A stretch of DNA of 64,000 nucleotides. It comes from JAOUEA01 sp963821925 (lineage in GTDB: Bacteria; Actinomycetota; UBA4738; HRBIN12). Position 1 is the first letter of the stretch. Each line of letters begins with the position of its first letter. The position numbers were made by a program, and so were the translations under genes. The notes below the pieces were generated by a model. The model ran no database searches and was not told where the DNA came from. It was given only the letters and a program-made list of their open reading frames with translations. Location: positions 124,001 through 188,000 of the forward strand of contig CAWGFO010000001.1 of the NCBI GenBank assembly GCA_963821925.1. The letters run 5' to 3'. Positions 17,657 through 26,794 of the stretch are shown piece by piece.

Positions 17657-18555
17657 CCGAGCGGTTCGATCTGCTCGCCCTGGGGGAGACGATGCTCTCG
17701 CTCGTCGCCAACGACGGCGACCTGATGACGGCGAGCACGTTCACGGCCACCCACGGCGGAGCCGAGAGCAACACGTGCGTGGCGATGGCGCGCCGAGGGC
17801 TCCGCGCCGCATGGGTGAGCCGGCTCGGCGACGACCCGGCGGGCCACCGGATCCGCGACGCCCTCGGCCGCGAGGGCGTCGATCTCCGATGGGCTCGCAC
17901 CGATCCGGGGCGTCCGACGGGCCTGATGCTCCGAGACACCGTCGGGGGTGTCCGCTACTGGCGGTCGGGCTCCGCCGCGAGCGCCTTGCGTCCGAGCGAC
18001 CTCGACGACGTCCCGATCGAGGAGGCCCGAGCGCTCCTCGTGACCGGGATCACCGCGATGCTGGGCTCGGGGCCGCGCGCCGCGGCGATGTCGTTCCTGG
18101 AGCGGGGCACGGGGATCCGGGCCGTCGACCCCAACCTTCGTCCGGGCCTCCCGGGATCCGCCGATCCGAGCGCGGCGATCGGGCCGCTGATCGAGCGGTG
18201 CGACCTCGTGCTCGGGGGAGAGTCCGAACTGCAGATCGTGATCGGCAGCGATGATCAGGGTGAGGCGCTCGCGCGGGCGGTCGCCCGTCGTGGCCCGAGG
18301 GAGGTCGTGATCAAGCGGGGAGACGCCGGGGCCGCCGCGCTCGACGCCGACGGCGGATGGCACGAGCACCGTCCACGACCCGACATCGCGATCGATCCGG
18401 TAGGTGCGGGCGACGCGTTCAACGCCGGCTACCTCGTGGCGCGGCTGCGAGGGGATGCGCCCCCCGACGCCCTCCTGATGGGCGCGGCCGAGGGCGTGAT
18501 GGCGGCCCGGACGTTCTTGGATGTCGGCCCCAGGAGCGAGGGAACCCATGCGTGA
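17653..18555 (+). CDS. kdgK: PfkB-family kinase, probable 2-keto-3-deoxygluconate kinase
   Basis: The 300-residue ribokinase-family protein has the N-terminal ALGETMLSLV strand, the GGAESNTCVAMARRG substrate loop (about 37-51) and the C-terminal anion hole with catalytic Asp, DPVGAGDAFNAGY (about 250). Gene order with KDPG aldolase (4-nt overlap) makes 2-keto-3-deoxygluconate the likely substrate, giving KDPG for the neighbouring aldolase. Sequence alone would also allow other ketoses or deoxy sugars. Confidence 0.82.
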   Translation: MTERFDLLALGETMLSLVANDGDLMTASTFTATHGGAESNTCVAMARRGLRAAWVSRLGDDPAGHRIRDALGREGVDLRWARTDPGRPTGLMLRDTVGGVRYWRSGSAASALRPSDLDDVPIEEARALLVTGITAMLGSGPRAAAMSFLERGTGIRAVDPNLRPGLPGSADPSAAIGPLIERCDLVLGGESELQIVIGSDDQGEALARAVARRGPREVVIKRGDAGAAALDADGGWHEHRPRPDIAIDPVGAGDAFNAGYLVARLRGDAPPDALLMGAAEGVMAARTFLDVGPRSEGTHA

Positions 18556-18612
18556 GTCGTTCGACGACGGCGGTCCCACCCGGGGCCACCCACCCATCGA
18601 GAGGAGCAGACG

Positions 18613-19848
18613 ATGCCTGAGCTCGCGATCAACGGCGGGACACCCGTGCGCGCCACCCCGTACCCCGCGTGGCCGGCCCCGGACGAAGAGTACGTCGAGG
18701 CCGTGGCCGACGTGGTGCGCGGCGGCGAGTGGGGCGGGTTCCCCGAGCCCGGCGTGAACGCCGCCGCGTTCGAGGAGGCGTTCGCCGCGTACCAGGGCGC
18801 CCGTCACGGCGTCCTGATGATGAACGGCACGGTCACGATGGAGGTGGCCTGCAAGGCGCTCGACATCGGGTGGGGCGACGAGGTCATCGTGCCCGCGCTG
18901 ACGTTCGCCGCCACCGCGTACGCGCCGATGGCGGCGGGAGCGCTCCCCGTGATCGTCGACGTCGATCCCCGGACGTGGTGCATCGACCCCGACGCCGTCG
19001 AGGCGGCGATCACGCCGCGGACGAAGGCGATCATCCCGGTGCACCTGGGCCATCAGATGGCCGACATGGACCGGATCATGGCGATCGCCACCGCCCACGG
19101 GCTGGCCGTGATCGAGGATTGCGCGCACGCCCACGGCCAGCAGTGGCGCGGACAGGGCGCAGGCTGCATCGGCGACGTCGGCTCGTTCAGCCACCAGTCC
19201 TCGAAGATCCTGACGTCGGGCGAGGGCGGCACGCTCCTGACGAACGACGACACGCTCGCCCGCAGGGCACACTCGATCATCGACTGCGGCCGCGCCAAGG
19301 ATCCCGAGGAGAAGGAGTTCACGTTCGGGGCGAACTACCGGCTGAGCGAGCTCAACGCGGCGCTCCTGGTGGTCGCGATGCGCCGGTTCCCCGCGCAACA
19401 GGGATCGCGCGCCGTCGCGGGCAAGGCCTTCGAGGCGATGGTCGCCGAGATCCCGGGCGTCCGCGTGATGCCGCACGACGACCGCATCACGCGGTGGAGT
19501 TTCTACAACTACCTGATCGCGATCGACCCCGAGGCGTTCGGCGGCGCGACGAACGAGGTCGTGGCCGCCGCGATGGAGGCCGAGGGGATCCCGGCCGAGG
19601 TGCAGTACCCCTCGATGAACCGGTACGAGCTGTTCCAGCCGTCGCTCTCGAAGCTGCCGGTCGCCGTCGCGCACGCCGACCGGCTGGATCCTCAGCGGAT
19701 GTCCTTCCCCGTGGCCGAGGCGGCGGGCCAGCGCGAGTCGATCTACTTCATGGAGACCGTCTTCCGCGACGGCGAGCGTGGCATCCGCGACGCGGCCGAC
19801 GCGCTCGCGAAGATCCAGCGGCACGCCGGCGAGTTGCCCGCGGCATGA
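18613..19848 (+). CDS. DegT/DnrJ/EryC1-family PLP aminotransferase
   Basis: The 411-residue fold-type I PLP enzyme starts MPELAINGGTPVR, shows the cofactor-stacking and Asp motif (AVIEDCAHAHGQQW) and the PLP lysine in QSSKILTSGEGGTL near residue 203. Members transfer amino groups to keto sugars or keto cyclitols. It follows the kinase by 57 nt with GAGGAG as ribosome binding site and probably belongs to the same operon. In a catabolic unit it might run in reverse, taking an amino group off an amino sugar or inosamine; that is inference. Confidence 0.85.
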   Translation: MPELAINGGTPVRATPYPAWPAPDEEYVEAVADVVRGGEWGGFPEPGVNAAAFEEAFAAYQGARHGVLMMNGTVTMEVACKALDIGWGDEVIVPALTFAATAYAPMAAGALPVIVDVDPRTWCIDPDAVEAAITPRTKAIIPVHLGHQMADMDRIMAIATAHGLAVIEDCAHAHGQQWRGQGAGCIGDVGSFSHQSSKILTSGEGGTLLTNDDTLARRAHSIIDCGRAKDPEEKEFTFGANYRLSELNAALLVVAMRRFPAQQGSRAVAGKAFEAMVAEIPGVRVMPHDDRITRWSFYNYLIAIDPEAFGGATNEVVAAAMEAEGIPAEVQYPSMNRYELFQPSLSKLPVAVAHADRLDPQRMSFPVAEAAGQRESIYFMETVFRDGERGIRDAADALAKIQRHAGELPAA

Positions 19849-19860
19849 CGACGTCGGTGC

Positions 19861-19888
19861 GCGGGGTTGGCCGACGGGCCGGCCCCGC
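19861..19888. terminator. Hairpin between converging genes
   Basis: Arms GCGGGG-TT-GGCC and GGCC-GG-CCCCGC around a GACG loop form a 12-bp stem with two T-G wobble pairs. It lies between the aminotransferase stop and the GyrI-like gene stop and would end transcription from both sides. No T tract. Confidence 0.6.
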
Positions 19889-19904
19889 ATCGCGGCCACG
19901 GTCC

Positions 19905-20372
19905 TCAGCGCACCGGGATCTCGATCTCGGTGACGAAGTCGGCGGGATCGGGCGTGGTCTCGGGATCGGTCAGGTAGACCTCGCGCGGGGGTCCGTCGAT
20001 CACGAGGCGCTGCGATTCGATCCACTCGTTGAGCGCCTCGTAGGCGGATCCGACGTCCTCGTACGACCCGTGGTGCACGGTCGCGGCCATCGCGGCACCG
20101 GGCATCTCGGTCACCACGACCTCGTCGTCCCCCGGGAACGAATAGCCCACCGGCATGCACACCTCGAACTCCGCCTGCCCATCGGTCTCACCCACGTGGT
20201 CGTACACGATGAACGGCGGCCCGACGGTCTCGGCGTCGACGGCGTGCAGCCTCGCGCCGATCGTCATGAACGCCTCCCGGATCGCGGGGCCGATCTCGGC
20301 CATCGTCGTGTGGCGGCGCAGACGGGCGACGTGGCGCGGAGGCACCCGCTTGATCGTCATCTCGTAGGTCAT
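19905..20372 (-). CDS. GyrI-like / AraC effector-binding domain protein
   Basis: The 155-residue stand-alone protein has a GyrI-like (BacR/SOUL-type) small-molecule-binding domain: TIKRVPPRHVARLRRHTTM at the start, then VYDHVGETDGQAEFEVCMPV and a family-typical AATVHHGSYEDVGSAYEALNEW near 100. There is no DNA-binding domain. AGGAGG upstream fixes ATG 20372. It lies inside the sugar island but points the other way from its left neighbours; a role as ligand sensor or sequestering protein is possible, without direct evidence. Confidence 0.78.
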   Translation of the reverse strand: MTYEMTIKRVPPRHVARLRRHTTMAEIGPAIREAFMTIGARLHAVDAETVGPPFIVYDHVGETDGQAEFEVCMPVGYSFPGDDEVVVTEMPGAAMAATVHHGSYEDVGSAYEALNEWIESQRLVIDGPPREVYLTDPETTPDPADFVTEIEIPVR

Positions 20373-20444
20373 CACGGCCTCCTGGCTCCTCTCGCTACCG
20401 ACATCGTGGCTCGAAGACCCTAAGGGCGGTGGGGTCGGAGGACC

Positions 20445-21719
20445 TCAGGAGTCCGGGTAGAACCGCGGCAGGAGGTCCCGATTCGCCTCGAGGAGCTCCT
20501 CCAGGAGGGGCACGGCAACGTCGAAGTCGCCGACCAGTGGGTTCGCCATGAGCGCGCGGAGCGCGATGTCTCGATCGCCCGACATCGCGGCCTCGATCGT
20601 GAGCCGCTCGTACCCCTTGGCGTGCTCCACGAGCGCGAGCATGTCGGGCGAGAGGGGCGCCACGGCCAAGGGGTGTGCCCCGTCACGGTCGACCGTCGCC
20701 GCGATCTCGACGACGTCGTCGTCGGGCAGGTTCGGGATCGCCCCGTCGTTCCGCAGGTTCACGACCTGGACGTCGCCCGTGCCGGCGTGGAGGGACGCCA
20801 CCAGCGCCGCCGCCGCGTCCGAGTAGAACGCCCCGCCTCGCTCCTCGAGGAGCTTCGGCTTCGTGTCGAGCGCCGGGTCCCGGTAGAGCTCGAGCAGCCC
20901 CGCCTCGATCTCCATGACCTCCTCCGCGCGGGTGCGCGAGGTCTTCTGCTGCTCGATGACCCGGTTCGCGAGGTAGTAGTAGCGCAGGTAGTAGCTCGGG
21001 ATCGCGCCGATCGCCCGGATCAGCTCGGCGGGCATGTCGGTCTCGTCGGCCACCAGATCGATCGCGTGCTCCAGGATCTCGGGGAGACGATCGACCCCGT
21101 CCACCATGACCCTCCGCTCCCAGGTGAGGTGGTTCAGCCCGACGTGCTCGAGCTGCACGTGCTCGGGCTCGACCCCGAAGTGCTGCGCGAAACGCCGCTG
21201 GAACCCGATCGCGACGTTGCACAGGCCGATCGCACGATGTCCCGCGTCCAGCAGCGCCTGCGTCACGAGGCCCGTCGGATTCGTGAAATCGACGAACCAG
21301 GCGCCCGGAGCGCCGCGCTCGGCCATGAGCTCGGCGAGCTCGAGCACCACCGGCACCGTGCGGAGCGCTTTCGCGAACCCGCCCGGCCCCGTCGTCTCCT
21401 GACCGATGCAGCCGTGGCGCGGCGGGATCGTTTCGTCCCGGTAGCGCGCAGCCTGCTGCCCGACACGGAGCTGCACGATCACGAAATCAGCGCCGTCGAT
21501 CGCCTCCAGCCGGTCCTGCGTGAGGGTCAGCCGCCCGCTCCAGCCCGCCCGCCGCATCATCCGCTCGGCGAGCGCGCCGACGATCCCCAGGCGCTCGGCG
21601 TCGATGTCCAGGAGCACCAACTCGTCGACGGGAAGGCGCTCTCCCCGCGTCACGAAGCCCTCGACCAGCTCCGGCGTGTACGTACTTCCGCCGCCGACGA
21701 CCGCGACCTTCACACCCAT
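20445..21719 (-). CDS. Glycoside hydrolase family 4 (6-phospho-beta-glucosidase type)
   Basis: GH4 enzymes use NAD and a divalent metal to cleave glycosides by an oxidation-elimination mechanism. The 424-residue product shows the NAD loop VAVVGGGSTYTPELVEGF at the start, the NPTG segment (DFTNPTGLVT), the metal Cys in GLCNVAIGF (near 172) and the metal His in VGLNHLTWERR (near 200). The length matches the family. ATG 21719 has a weak AAGGTGG upstream. The minus -10 box TACGAT (21755-21750) overlaps the plus promoter of the SIS gene. It is a cytoplasmic enzyme, so its substrate is imported, probably the phosphorylated or oxidised disaccharide. Confidence 0.9.
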   Translation of the reverse strand: MGVKVAVVGGGSTYTPELVEGFVTRGERLPVDELVLLDIDAERLGIVGALAERMMRRAGWSGRLTLTQDRLEAIDGADFVIVQLRVGQQAARYRDETIPPRHGCIGQETTGPGGFAKALRTVPVVLELAELMAERGAPGAWFVDFTNPTGLVTQALLDAGHRAIGLCNVAIGFQRRFAQHFGVEPEHVQLEHVGLNHLTWERRVMVDGVDRLPEILEHAIDLVADETDMPAELIRAIGAIPSYYLRYYYLANRVIEQQKTSRTRAEEVMEIEAGLLELYRDPALDTKPKLLEERGGAFYSDAAAALVASLHAGTGDVQVVNLRNDGAIPNLPDDDVVEIAATVDRDGAHPLAVAPLSPDMLALVEHAKGYERLTIEAAMSGDRDIALRALMANPLVGDFDVAVPLLEELLEANRDLLPRFYPDS

Positions 21720-21729
21720 GGCATCCACC

Positions 21730-21759
21730 TTCACAGCCGGTTCATCGGCATCGTACACT
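21730..21759. promoter_or_regulatory. Bidirectional promoter GH4 / SIS gene
   Basis: On the plus strand TTCACA (21730-21735), 18 nt spacer and TACACT (21754-21759) form a good promoter whose start point falls at the ATG 21767. On the minus strand TACGAT (21755-21750) is the -10 for the GH4 gene. The two -10 boxes share TA within ATCGTACACT (21750-21759). Confidence 0.65.
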
Positions 21760-21766
21760 CGCGGTG

Positions 21767-22837
21767 ATGAAATCGTTAGGAAAGTTTCCTGACCCATTCA
21801 TCGCCGAGATCTCGGGGCAGCCCGATGCCCTCAGGCGCGCGTCGAGTGGGCTCCGCGCCGACGCCGCGACCCTCCACGCGATCGCCCGGTCGGCCGAGGG
21901 ACGCCACGTCGTCTTCACCGGGATGGGGTCCTCCTACGATGCGTGCTATCCCGCCGTGACGGAGCTCGCTCGTGCCGGGATCGTCGCCACGATGCTCGAC
22001 GCCGCCGAGCTCCTGCACTTCCGCACGGCGATCCTCGAACGCGACGCCCTGCTCGTCGCGATCAGCCAGTCGGGCGAGAGCGCCGAGGTGGTGCGAACCG
22101 TCGACCGGGTCCGCGCCGGCGCCACGCCGCCGATCGTGGTCGCCGTCACGAACGGAACCGAGAACTCGCTCGCGCGCGCGGCCGACCATGTGCTCGACAC
22201 GCATGCCGGTGTCGAGACCGGCCCATCGACGATGACGTTCGCCGGTTCGCTGGTCTCGGTCGCCGGCCTTGGGCGCGTGCTGACCGGCGCCGATCCCGGA
22301 ACCGTGATCGACCGGCTCGACCGCGAGGCCGAGCTCGCCGCGGTAGCGACCGAACGCCTGCTGGCCGAACCCCGTCTCGCCGAGGAGCTCGCCGACTGGT
22401 TCGGCGCTCCCGACACCGCCGTGATCCTCGGGCGCGGGCCTGCACGTGCGGCCGCCGAGATGGGCGCGCTCACCGTGAAGGAGGCCGTCGGGATCCCGAT
22501 CGAGTCGCTCCAGACGGCGCAGTTCCGGCACGGCCCGCTGGAGCTCATGGGCCCGGGCCTGGCCGCGATCGTGGTCGCCACCGAACCGGAGACCCTCGAG
22601 ATCGACCTCGGGCTCGCCGTCGAGCTCGTGCGGGCCGGATCCCGTGTCCTGCTCGTCACCGCCGAAGACCGCGAGGTGTCCGGGGCTCGCACGATCGCGA
22701 CCGGCCCGTTGGACCGCGCGCTGTGCCCGGCCGTCGCGATCGTGCCGATCCAGTTGCTGGCGTGGCGCCTGGCCGCGCGCCACGGACGCGAGCCCGGCGC
22801 GTACTACCGCGCTTCCAAGGTGACGACCCATGAGTAG
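21767..22837 (+). CDS. SIS-domain sugar isomerase/deaminase (AgaS/GlmS-C-like)
   Basis: The 356-residue protein has two SIS domains like the isomerase half of glucosamine-6-phosphate synthase. Markers are FIAEISGQPDALRRA near the start, HVVFTGMGSSYDA, ISQSGESAEVVRTVD (phosphosugar Ser loop, about residue 103) and ESLQTAQFRHGPLEL near 250. Stand-alone forms deaminate or isomerise amino sugar phosphates or deglycate fructosamine phosphates. No other start is possible before the conserved QPDALRR, so ATG 21767 (leaderless, 7 nt after TACACT) stands, and the ROK operator lies inside codons 4-9, forcing a TTA codon that is rare here. It overlaps the next gene by 8 nt. Confidence 0.87.
   Translation: MKSLGKFPDPFIAEISGQPDALRRASSGLRADAATLHAIARSAEGRHVVFTGMGSSYDACYPAVTELARAGIVATMLDAAELLHFRTAILERDALLVAISQSGESAEVVRTVDRVRAGATPPIVVAVTNGTENSLARAADHVLDTHAGVETGPSTMTFAGSLVSVAGLGRVLTGADPGTVIDRLDREAELAAVATERLLAEPRLAEELADWFGAPDTAVILGRGPARAAAEMGALTVKEAVGIPIESLQTAQFRHGPLELMGPGLAAIVVATEPETLEIDLGLAVELVRAGSRVLLVTAEDREVSGARTIATGPLDRALCPAVAIVPIQLLAWRLAARHGREPGAYYRASKVTTHE
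21776..21792. promoter_or_regulatory. ROK operator, copy 2, inside the SIS coding start
   Basis: TTAGGAAAGTTTCCTGA shares its first 15 bases with the site at 16943-16959 and has the same perfect core AGGAAA-G-TTTCCT (21778-21790). Relative to the predicted start point of the SIS mRNA it lies at about +10 to +26, so a bound protein would act as a roadblock or block clearance. Confidence 0.75.
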
Positions 22838-23444
22838 CCCGCTCCGCGTGGCGCTGACCTTCGACGCCGAGCACCCCGACCGGCCGTGGTGCCCGCCGGG
22901 CAACGCCGAACGGATCCTCGACGTGCTGCGCAGCGACGGGGTCCGGGCGACCTTCTTCGTCCAGGGTCGCTGGGCGCAGTCGCAGCCGGCCGCCGCCCGC
23001 CGGATCGCCGACGACGGCCACCTGATCGGCCACCATTCCCACTACCACGCCCGGATGCCGCTCCTGTCCGACGACGGGCTCGACCAGGACCTGTCCGACG
23101 GACAGGCGGCGATCGTCGCCGCGACCGGCTCGGATCCGCGCCCCTGGTTCCGCTGTCCGTTCGGGGCCGGCCATGACGATTCCCGGGTGCTCGCGAGGAT
23201 CGAGGCCGCCGGCTACCGCGACGTCCACTGGGACGTCGAGCTCGAGGACTGGGAGGCGCACCGAACCGGCGAGGCGATCGCCGCCGACTGCCTCGACGGC
23301 GTCAGGGACCACGGGGACGGCGCGGTCGTGTTGCTGCACACGTGGCCGGGAGGCACGGGCGACGCGGTCGGGCCGATCATCGCTGGGCTGCGCGACCTCG
23401 ACGCCCACTTCGTGGGGATCGACGAGCTGGAGCGTCTCCCGTGA
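22830..23444 (+). CDS. Polysaccharide deacetylase (CE4/NodB domain), cytoplasmic
   Basis: The 204-residue protein is a bare NodB domain. The five CE4 motifs can be followed: LTFDAE (base Asp kept; the usual second Asp is Ala), the zinc motif HHSHYH (near 66), the RCPFG motif (near 112), VHWDVELEDW and the closing LLHTWPG. There is no signal peptide or membrane anchor, unlike most CE4 enzymes, so it works in the cytoplasm. It overlaps the SIS gene by 8 nt and the kinase by 4 nt, consistent with removal of an N-acetyl group from an imported amino sugar derivative. Confidence 0.85.
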   Translation: MSSPLRVALTFDAEHPDRPWCPPGNAERILDVLRSDGVRATFFVQGRWAQSQPAAARRIADDGHLIGHHSHYHARMPLLSDDGLDQDLSDGQAAIVAATGSDPRPWFRCPFGAGHDDSRVLARIEAAGYRDVHWDVELEDWEAHRTGEAIAADCLDGVRDHGDGAVVLLHTWPGGTGDAVGPIIAGLRDLDAHFVGIDELERLP

Positions 23445-24460
23445 GCCGCCGCCCCGCGATCCTGGCGGTCGACGGGGGCGGCTCGAAGATGGATGCCGTC
23501 CTCGTCCGGCGCGACGGCACGGTGCTCGGCGCCGCGAGGATCGCCGCCGGTGAGTTCGGCGAGAGCGGCGGCGAGGCGCACATGAGCCAGGTGATCGACG
23601 CCGTGGTCGCCGCGTGCGCCGACGCCGAGGTGAGCCTCGAGCGCTTCCCGGTCGCTGATATCGGTGTCTACTGCCTGGCTGGAGCCGATCTCCCCGTCGA
23701 CGACCGGCGGATCGCCAGGTGGCTCCGCTCCCGCCGCGTGACCGGCGGCGACATCGTCCGAAACGACACCTTCGCGGTCCTGCGGGCCGGCACCGACCGC
23801 ACCTGGGGCGTCGGCGTCGTCTGCGGCTACGGGACGAACTGCTCGGGCGTGTCGCCCGAGGGGCGGATCACGCGGTTCCCGTCGGTCGGACCGATCTCGG
23901 GCGACTGGGGAGGCGGGGCTGAGGTCGGGGGGGCCGGCCTCTGGTACGCGATCCGCGCCGAGGACGGCCGCGGCGAGAAGACCACGCTGACGCGTCTCGT
24001 TCCCGAGCACTTCGGCCTCCGCCGGCCCAAGCAGGTGCTCGAGGCCCTCTACCTGGGCCGGATCGACGAGGCGCGTACCGCCGAGCTCGCGCCCGTCGTG
24101 TTCCGCGCCGCGACCGAGGGCGATCCGATCGCTCGGAGCATCGTGGACCGGCAGGCCGACGAGGTCGTGGCGCTGGCGGCGACGGCGATCAAGCGGCTCC
24201 GCATGACCGCACTCGACGTCGACGTGGTGCTCGGGGGCGGGATCTTCCGCAACGAGGACGACGACTTCTTCACACGGATCGACGAGGGTGTCCGGGCCGT
24301 CGCGCCCGCGGCGCGCACGCATGTCCTGACCGCACCGCCGGTCCTCGGGGCCGCCCTGATGGGTCTCGATCACCTCGGGGCGGGCCCGGCCGCGCAGCGC
24401 CGGCTGCGCCGTGCCTTGACCCACGACCGGCTCACCGCCCACACTCACCCGCGACGCTAA
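23441..24460 (+). CDS. BadF/BadG-type sugar kinase (N-acetylglucosamine kinase-like)
   Basis: The 339-residue ASKHA-fold ATPase has phosphate-1 LAVDGGGSKMDAVL, a second nucleotide motif GVVCGYGTNCSGV and the family segment GPISGDWGGGAEVG near residue 150. The BadF/BadG/BcrA/BcrD family holds eukaryotic-type GlcNAc kinases and glucosamine kinases of actinobacteria as well as CoA-reductase activators; the sugar context points to an amino sugar kinase. GTG 23441 overlaps the deacetylase stop (GTGA). A phosphorylated product would suit the SIS and GH4 enzymes encoded nearby. Confidence 0.83.
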   Translation: MSRRPAILAVDGGGSKMDAVLVRRDGTVLGAARIAAGEFGESGGEAHMSQVIDAVVAACADAEVSLERFPVADIGVYCLAGADLPVDDRRIARWLRSRRVTGGDIVRNDTFAVLRAGTDRTWGVGVVCGYGTNCSGVSPEGRITRFPSVGPISGDWGGGAEVGGAGLWYAIRAEDGRGEKTTLTRLVPEHFGLRRPKQVLEALYLGRIDEARTAELAPVVFRAATEGDPIARSIVDRQADEVVALAATAIKRLRMTALDVDVVLGGGIFRNEDDDFFTRIDEGVRAVAPAARTHVLTAPPVLGAALMGLDHLGAGPAAQRRLRRALTHDRLTAHTHPRR

Positions 24461-24472
24461 GGAGAGCTTCCG

Positions 24473-25666
<1,194 letters not shown>

Positions 25667-25669
25667 GGC

Positions 25670-26794
25670 TCAGGCGGTACGGCCGGAGCGGATCTCCTCG
25701 CCGTCGGCGGGCAACCAGCACTCGACGAGCGTTCCCTCGCCCGGGGCGCTCGTGATGCGGCACCATCCGCCCACGAGCTCCGCCCGCTCGATCATCGTCG
25801 AGAGCCCGATGTGCCCGGGACGGGGCTCCTCGACCGCTGACGGGTCGAAGCCGGCTCCGTCGTCCCGCACCCGGACCTCCACACCGTCGCCGACCGTCGC
25901 GACCTCGACGGTGACGCGGCTGGCGGCCGCGTGCTTCCGTGCGTTGGTCACCGCCTCCTGCGCCATGCGGAAGAGGGTGGCGCGCAGATCAGGAGCCGGC
26001 TCCGCGGTCAACCCGTCGACGACCTCGACCGCCCAGCCGGTCTCCCGGGCCGTGTGATCGAGGTACTGGCGGAGGGCCACCACCAACCCCTCGCGGTCCA
26101 GGGCACCGGGCCGCAACTCGAAGAGCAGCGACCGGAGGCGCTCGATCGAGCGTCCCACGGTCTCGTGGAGCTCCATCAGCTCGCGCGGCTCCATCACCTG
26201 GCCCGACCGGGCGAGGGTTTGGAGCCGGAGGTCGACCGCGCTCATCACCTGGATCGGATCGTCGTGGATGTCGGCGGCGATCCGCCGCCGCTCTTCCTCC
26301 TGGGCGTGCTCCAGTCGCTGCGCGAGCTCCCGCCGCTGCTGGATCGTCCTCCGGAGCACATCCAGGCTCCATCGGAGCTTGTCTTCGGCGTCCTTCTGGG
26401 CGCTGATGTCGAGCATGACGCCCTGCCAGTGCGCGGGCTTGCCCTCGTCATCGAGCACGGGCACGGCCTCGTCGCGGATCCACACGAGGTGCCCGTCCTT
26501 CGCGAACATCCGGTATTCCGCGAAGAACCGGTCCCCCACCTCGTTCGACCGCCGGTTCTCATCGATCACGGCGCCGACGTCGTCGGGATGGATCTTCTCG
26601 AACCAGAACTCGGTGGTCGACCCCCATTCCTCCGCCGAGTACCCGAGGAGCTCCACCGCCTGCGGGCTCATGTAGAAGTTCGTGGAGAACTCGTCGGGAC
26701 GATCGAGGTAGACGATCGCCGGGATGCCTTCGACCATCGCGCGATAGGCCTCGAAGTCCTCCGGACCACCCGAGGTCGACGAGCCGCCGCTCAC
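25670..26794 (-). CDS. PAS-domain sensor histidine kinase (HisKA_3 / NarL-type partner)
   Basis: The 374-residue kinase has one PAS/PAC domain (about 10-140, ending WQGVMLDISAQKDAEDK), a coiled linker, a HisKA_3 H-box (RRRIAADIHDDPIQ, phospho-His near residue 190) and an HATPase_c domain with NARKHA and DDGAGFD. There are no membrane segments, so it is cytosolic. HisKA_3 kinases pair with LuxR/NarL-type regulators; none is encoded nearby, so it is an orphan here. GTG 26794 overlaps the stop of the M20 peptidase (GTGA), which couples their translation. Confidence 0.9.
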   Translation of the reverse strand: MSGGSSTSGGPEDFEAYRAMVEGIPAIVYLDRPDEFSTNFYMSPQAVELLGYSAEEWGSTTEFWFEKIHPDDVGAVIDENRRSNEVGDRFFAEYRMFAKDGHLVWIRDEAVPVLDDEGKPAHWQGVMLDISAQKDAEDKLRWSLDVLRRTIQQRRELAQRLEHAQEEERRRIAADIHDDPIQVMSAVDLRLQTLARSGQVMEPRELMELHETVGRSIERLRSLLFELRPGALDREGLVVALRQYLDHTARETGWAVEVVDGLTAEPAPDLRATLFRMAQEAVTNARKHAAASRVTVEVATVGDGVEVRVRDDGAGFDPSAVEEPRPGHIGLSTMIERAELVGGWCRITSAPGEGTLVECWLPADGEEIRSGRTA

